A stretch of 64,000 nucleotides of DNA from Uliginosibacterium aquaticum (GTDB taxonomy: Bacteria; Pseudomonadota; Gammaproteobacteria; Burkholderiales; Rhodocyclaceae), in the NCBI RefSeq assembly GCF_012972705.2, contig NZ_JABCSC020000003.1, positions 186,001-250,000 of the forward strand. Reading direction: 5' to 3'. The first letter of the stretch is position 1. Every line of letters starts with the position of its first letter. Of this stretch, positions 60,643 to 64,000 are shown one piece after another. A program made the position numbers and the translations under genes. The notes below the pieces were generated by a model. It saw only the letters and a list, made by a program, of their open reading frames with translations, was not told the DNA's origin and searched no databases.

Positions 60643-62777
60643 AAACCGTAACGCGTCTGATTGCGCCGGTATTGTGTGTGCTCGTTGGCATCGTTGCGAG
60701 CGGCACTGCCAGCGCGCAGGGCTCGCCGGCCGCCGCTGCTGCCGAAGCCAAAAACAGTATTGAGTCTATTCAAGCAGTCCAGTCTGCCACGGGCATCACT
60801 CTCAAGGTGACCCTCAAGCAGCCACTGGAAGGTCAGCTTGGCAGTTTCAGTGTGTCGAATCCTGCACGCGTAGCGATCGATCTGCCCTCGACTTCGAATG
60901 GCACGGGCAAGACCGCCCAGACTATCGGTGAGGGCGATGTTCGCAGCGTAAATATCGTTCAGGTCGCCGACCGCACACGCTTGGTTATCAACCTGTTGCG
61001 CCCCCTGGCTTACGACACGAAAATCGAGGGTCGCGAGTTGCTGATCAATCTGGCAGTGGCTACGGCTAAATCGCCGGAGGCAACGACGACTGCTCGTTTT
61101 GCCGAGCAGAAAGGCGGTCCTGACGCGCATTCGATTCGCGACATCAATTTCCGCCGCGGCAAGGATGGCGAAGGTCGTGTAGTAATCGATCTGTCAGATG
61201 CCAATACTGGGATTGATATTCGCCAGTCCGGCACCAAGCTGATCGTTGATTTTCTCAAGACTTCGGCGCCAGATCGTTTGCGCAAGAGCCTTGACGTGAC
61301 CGATTTTGGCACGCCGATCACCAATGTCACGACGATCCAGCAGGGCGGTGCAGTGCGCATGACCATCACCCCGACTGGCATGTGGGAGCACAACGCTTAC
61401 CAGACTGATAACCAGTTCGTGTTGGAGGTGAAGCCCAGTCAGGAAGATCCGCGCAAACTGGTACAGGGCAGCTCTCGTGCCGTGAAATATGCGGGTGAGA
61501 AGCTGTCGCTAAATTTCCAGAACATCGATGTACGTTCGGTGCTGCAGGTTATCTCTGACTTCACCAATTTCAACATCATCACCAGCGACTCAGTGACTGG
61601 CTCCCTGACCCTGCGTTTGAAGGATGTTCCTTGGGATCAGGCATTGGAGATCATTCTCCAGGCCAAAGGGCTGGATCTGCGCAAGAACGGTAATGTGATC
61701 TGGATTGCGCCGCGTGAAGAGCTTGCCGCCCGCGAGAAGCTTGAACTCGAGTCCAAGATGCAGATCAATGACCTGGAGCCGCTGCGCACAGAAACCTTCC
61801 AGATCAACTATCACAGCGCCAAGGCCATTTTCGACGGCATCCTGAAAGACAAGGAAAAGACCATCCTGTCGAAGCGCGGTGCGGTAATCATGGACGAACG
61901 CAGCAACAAGCTGATCGTGACTGACACGGCACAACGCCTGGATGATGTGCGTCGTATGCTGGGCGACATCGATCTGCCGGCACGCCAGGTTCTGATCGAA
62001 GCCCAGATCATCGAAGCTGAAGATAGCTTCAGCCGCAACCTTGGTGCTCGCTTCGGTGTGCACAATACGGGCGGTACTGCGGGCGGTGGTCGTTATGCAC
62101 TGGGTGGCAATGTGGCCGACACTGGCTATCACACTGGTCAGGTGTCGGATACGCCTAATTTTCTGACCGATGCACTGAGCTTCAATAACCCGGCCTCTTC
62201 GATTGCAGGCAAGTCAGCCGGCCAGTTCGCCTTGACTCTGTGGAACAGCGCCGCTACCCGCTTCCTGAACCTTGAAATTTCGGCGCTGGAAGCGGATGGC
62301 CGCGGCCGCGTGGTGTCTCGTCCGCGGGTCATGACGGCTGATCAGATCGAAGCGCTGATTGAACAGGGCGTGGAAATTCCGTATCAGAATGCCACCAGTT
62401 CCGGGGCTACTTCGGTTCAGTTCCGCAAAGCTAACCTGTCGCTGAAGGTCAAGCCACAGATTACGCCGGATGGGCGTGTGGCGATGTCACTGGATATCAA
62501 CAAGGACACCCCGAACACCTCTATCGCCACGGGTGCTGGCGTAGCCATCGATACCAAACACGTCAAGACCGAGGTTTTGGTCGAGAACGGAGGTACAGTG
62601 GTGATCGGTGGTATTTTCCAGCAGGAAACAAAGGGTGTTGTGACCAAGGTGCCGCTGTTGGGTGACCTGCCGGTACTGGGCTATCTGTTCCGCAACGATG
62701 AAAAGAGTGACAAGAAAATCGAGTTGATGGTCTTCATTACGCCGAAGATCCTGACCGATCAGGTCGTCTCGCGCTGA
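60639..62777 (+). CDS. pilQ: Type IV pilus secretin PilQ
   Basis: A 712-residue outer-membrane secretin. Signal peptide about 27 residues; two AMIN domains (about 45-140 and 155-270) that bind peptidoglycan; STN/N0 (about 285-370); N1 (about 390-460); and the secretin barrel domain (about 480-712) with VVSRPRVMTADQ and VPLLGDLPVLGYLFR. It forms the pore through which the pilus exits. The operon ends in a strong terminator. Confidence 0.96.
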   Translation: MKTVTRLIAPVLCVLVGIVASGTASAQGSPAAAAAEAKNSIESIQAVQSATGITLKVTLKQPLEGQLGSFSVSNPARVAIDLPSTSNGTGKTAQTIGEGDVRSVNIVQVADRTRLVINLLRPLAYDTKIEGRELLINLAVATAKSPEATTTARFAEQKGGPDAHSIRDINFRRGKDGEGRVVIDLSDANTGIDIRQSGTKLIVDFLKTSAPDRLRKSLDVTDFGTPITNVTTIQQGGAVRMTITPTGMWEHNAYQTDNQFVLEVKPSQEDPRKLVQGSSRAVKYAGEKLSLNFQNIDVRSVLQVISDFTNFNIITSDSVTGSLTLRLKDVPWDQALEIILQAKGLDLRKNGNVIWIAPREELAAREKLELESKMQINDLEPLRTETFQINYHSAKAIFDGILKDKEKTILSKRGAVIMDERSNKLIVTDTAQRLDDVRRMLGDIDLPARQVLIEAQIIEAEDSFSRNLGARFGVHNTGGTAGGGRYALGGNVADTGYHTGQVSDTPNFLTDALSFNNPASSIAGKSAGQFALTLWNSAATRFLNLEISALEADGRGRVVSRPRVMTADQIEALIEQGVEIPYQNATSSGATSVQFRKANLSLKVKPQITPDGRVAMSLDINKDTPNTSIATGAGVAIDTKHVKTEVLVENGGTVVIGGIFQQETKGVVTKVPLLGDLPVLGYLFRNDEKSDKKIELMVFITPKILTDQVVSR

Positions 62778-62793
62778 CCCTGGAGTTCCTTTG

Positions 62794-62830
62794 AAAAACC
62801 CGCCCCACCTGATGGTCCGGCGGGTTTTTT
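62794..62830 (+). terminator. Rho-independent terminator after pilQ
   Basis: AAAAACCCGCC (62794-62804) pairs with GGCGGGTTTTT (62819-62829), T-rich on the 3-prime side. Confidence 0.9.
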
Positions 62831-62856
62831 CTTGCCGGCAGCAATCGCGGCGCTGT

Positions 62857-62862
62857 TAAAAT
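62857..62862 (+). promoter_or_regulatory. -10 box before aroK
   Basis: TAAAAT seven bases before the aroK GTG; a -35-like TTGCCG (62832-62837) is 19 bases upstream. The start would be at or near +1. Confidence 0.4.
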
Positions 62863-62868
62863 CGGCGG

Positions 62869-63405
62869 GTGAATACCACTCAAGCCAACATTTATCTGGT
62901 CGGGCTGATGGGCTCGGGTAAGACCACCATCGGGCGCCAGTTGGCGCGTCGCATGGGGCGTGCCTTCTATGATTCCGACCATGAAATCGTCCATCGCACT
63001 GGCGTAAGGATCCCGATCATTTTTGAACTCGAGGGTGAGGCGGGTTTTCGTCGTCGCGAGACGCAGGTGATTGCCGAGCTTGCGCAAGAGGGTGGCGTGG
63101 TGGTGGCTACGGGCGGTGGTGCGGTGTTGGATCCAGCCAACCGTGCCTGCATGAAGGAGTCTGGTTGGGTGATCTATCTGGATGTGCCGACCCATATCCT
63201 GCTTGAGCGAACCCGCCACGACACCAATCGTCCGCTGCTGCAGGTTGCGGACCCGGCAGCCAAACTGAATGCCTTGCGCACTGAACGTGATCCGCTGTAT
63301 CGGGAAATCGCCGGCCTGGTGATTGATGGCTCGCGCCTGAACTCACAGACTGCGGTGAGCAAGATCCTCGCTGAATGGGAAAAACGATGCGAACTGTCAA
63401 CGTAG
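62869..63405 (+). CDS. aroK: Shikimate kinase
   Basis: A 178-residue enzyme phosphorylating shikimate in aromatic amino acid synthesis. P-loop GLMGSGKT (12-19), DSDHEI, shikimate-binding FRRRE and GGGAVLD, and lid Arg-rich [11 protein letters not shown] are all present. GTG start at 62869 is used because it sits directly before the family N-terminus; no ATG fits. Overlaps aroB by 19 bases. Confidence 0.94.
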   Translation: MNTTQANIYLVGLMGSGKTTIGRQLARRMGRAFYDSDHEIVHRTGVRIPIIFELEGEAGFRRRETQVIAELAQEGGVVVATGGGAVLDPANRACMKESGWVIYLDVPTHILLERTRHDTNRPLLQVADPAAKLNALRTERDPLYREIAGLVIDGSRLNSQTAVSKILAEWEKRCELST

Positions 63406-64000
63406 CGCTGGCTGAGCGCAGTTATCCGATCCGGATCGGACGTGGCCTGCTGGCCTCGGCTGATCTGCTTGTGCCTTCTCTGAAGACTTCGCGTGCGGCC
63501 ATCGTGACCAATGAAGTGGTTGCGCCTCTGCATCTGGCCACTCTGCGCGACAGTCTGAAGGCCGCCGGCGTAAGCCTGACCGAGATCGTCTTGCCGGATG
63601 GCGAGGCGCACAAGGACTGGCCGACCCTGAACCTGATCTTCGACGGTTTGCTGGGGGCTCGCTGTGAGCGTTCGACGACACTGATTGCCCTCGGCGGCGG
63701 CGTAATTGGTGACATGACTGGCTTTGCGGCTGCAACCTACCAGCGCGGGGTGCCCTTCATCCAGATTCCGACGACCCTGCTGTCCTTGGTTGACTCCTCG
63801 GTAGGGGGCAAGACGGCCATCAACCATCCGCTCGGCAAGAACATGATCGGCGCCTTCTACCAACCGAGACTGGTACTGGCGGATATCGACACCTTGCAGA
63901 CCCTGCCCGAACAGGAGCTCAAAGCTGGCCTGGCCGAGGTTATCAAGTACGGCTTCATCCGTGACCTGCCGTTCCTTGAGTGGCTGGAAGCCAATCTGGA
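63387..64000 (+). CDS. aroB: 3-dehydroquinate synthase, N-terminal part
   Basis: The first 204 residues of AroB, running off the window end. It starts [18 protein letters not shown] and has the NAD-binding [14 protein letters not shown], the [20 protein letters not shown] active-site region, [12 protein letters not shown] and GLAEVIKYG. It makes 3-dehydroquinate from DAHP. The ATG is inside aroK, so the two are co-translated. Confidence 0.96.
   Translation, partial: MRTVNVALAERSYPIRIGRGLLASADLLVPSLKTSRAAIVTNEVVAPLHLATLRDSLKAAGVSLTEIVLPDGEAHKDWPTLNLIFDGLLGARCERSTTLIALGGGVIGDMTGFAAATYQRGVPFIQIPTTLLSLVDSSVGGKTAINHPLGKNMIGAFYQPRLVLADIDTLQTLPEQELKAGLAEVIKYGFIRDLPFLEWLEANL

Noticed and set aside
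1-64000. Mobile element or prophage in the efflux region
   Set aside because: No transposase, integrase, attachment repeat or tRNA was found on either side of 0.8-10.1 kb.

Overview
The window is about 64 kb of gene-dense, GC-rich bacterial chromosome. Gene content points to a free-living betaproteobacterium: a pilMNOPQ-aroK-aroB block, a yicC-gmk-rpoZ-spoT operon with a DUF3460 gene, and a cyaY/lptM pair. Secreted pectin- and arabinan-degrading enzymes suggest a plant-polysaccharide user, for example a Rhodocyclales relative such as Uliginosibacterium. The genus is inference only. No tRNA, rRNA, insertion sequence, phage gene or CRISPR array was found.

Layout. 1-12 kb: the end of a CreC-like sensor kinase and a creD gene with a perfect CreB tag flank about 9.6 kb of efflux genes. 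These are a TetR regulator, a tripartite RND pump split over a divergent promoter, an SDR, an MFS exporter and a thioesterase. Two matching 24-base inverted repeats mark the likely TetR operators. 12-20 kb: secreted astacin protease, small lipoprotein, solute-binding-like protein, pectate lyase, MATE exporter, FHA-EAL phosphodiesterase and arabinanase. 20-28.6 kb: MFS/LysR divergent pair, EamA permeases, CBS protein, cation diffusion facilitator, thioesterase and an N6-adenine methyltransferase without a visible restriction partner. 28.7-34.2 kb: rhomboid protease facing a membrane protein with a similar C-terminal helical-repeat tail, a HerA-like ATPase and a cysteine-patterned exported protein.

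34.2-49 kb is mostly housekeeping: yebC, two EamA permeases, a DEDDh exonuclease fused to a degenerate GIY-YIG domain, DUF3460, spoT, rpoZ, gmk and yicC. A Ser/Thr kinase with PP2C phosphatase diverges from yicC, followed by rph, carbonic anhydrase, a SPOR protein, dsbA, an SDR and another EamA permease. 49-64 kb: a large multi-PAS histidine kinase and its likely partner (REC-DUF3369-degenerate GGDEF-EAL), then the 39-residue lptM, cyaY, PBP1A, the type IV pilus assembly operon pilMNOPQ, aroK and a truncated aroB.

The genes work together in clear units: the Cre envelope-stress or metabolic response at the left end, the TetR-controlled pump, the pectin/arabinan secretome, the stringent-response operon, and the pilus machine. 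Two phosphodiesterase-type EAL proteins but no intact diguanylate cyclase are present, so this stretch can lower c-di-GMP but not make it. The strongest observations for follow-up are the CreB tag in a split cre locus, the paired TetR operators, the rhomboid/membrane-protein convergent pair, and lptM detached from lysA.
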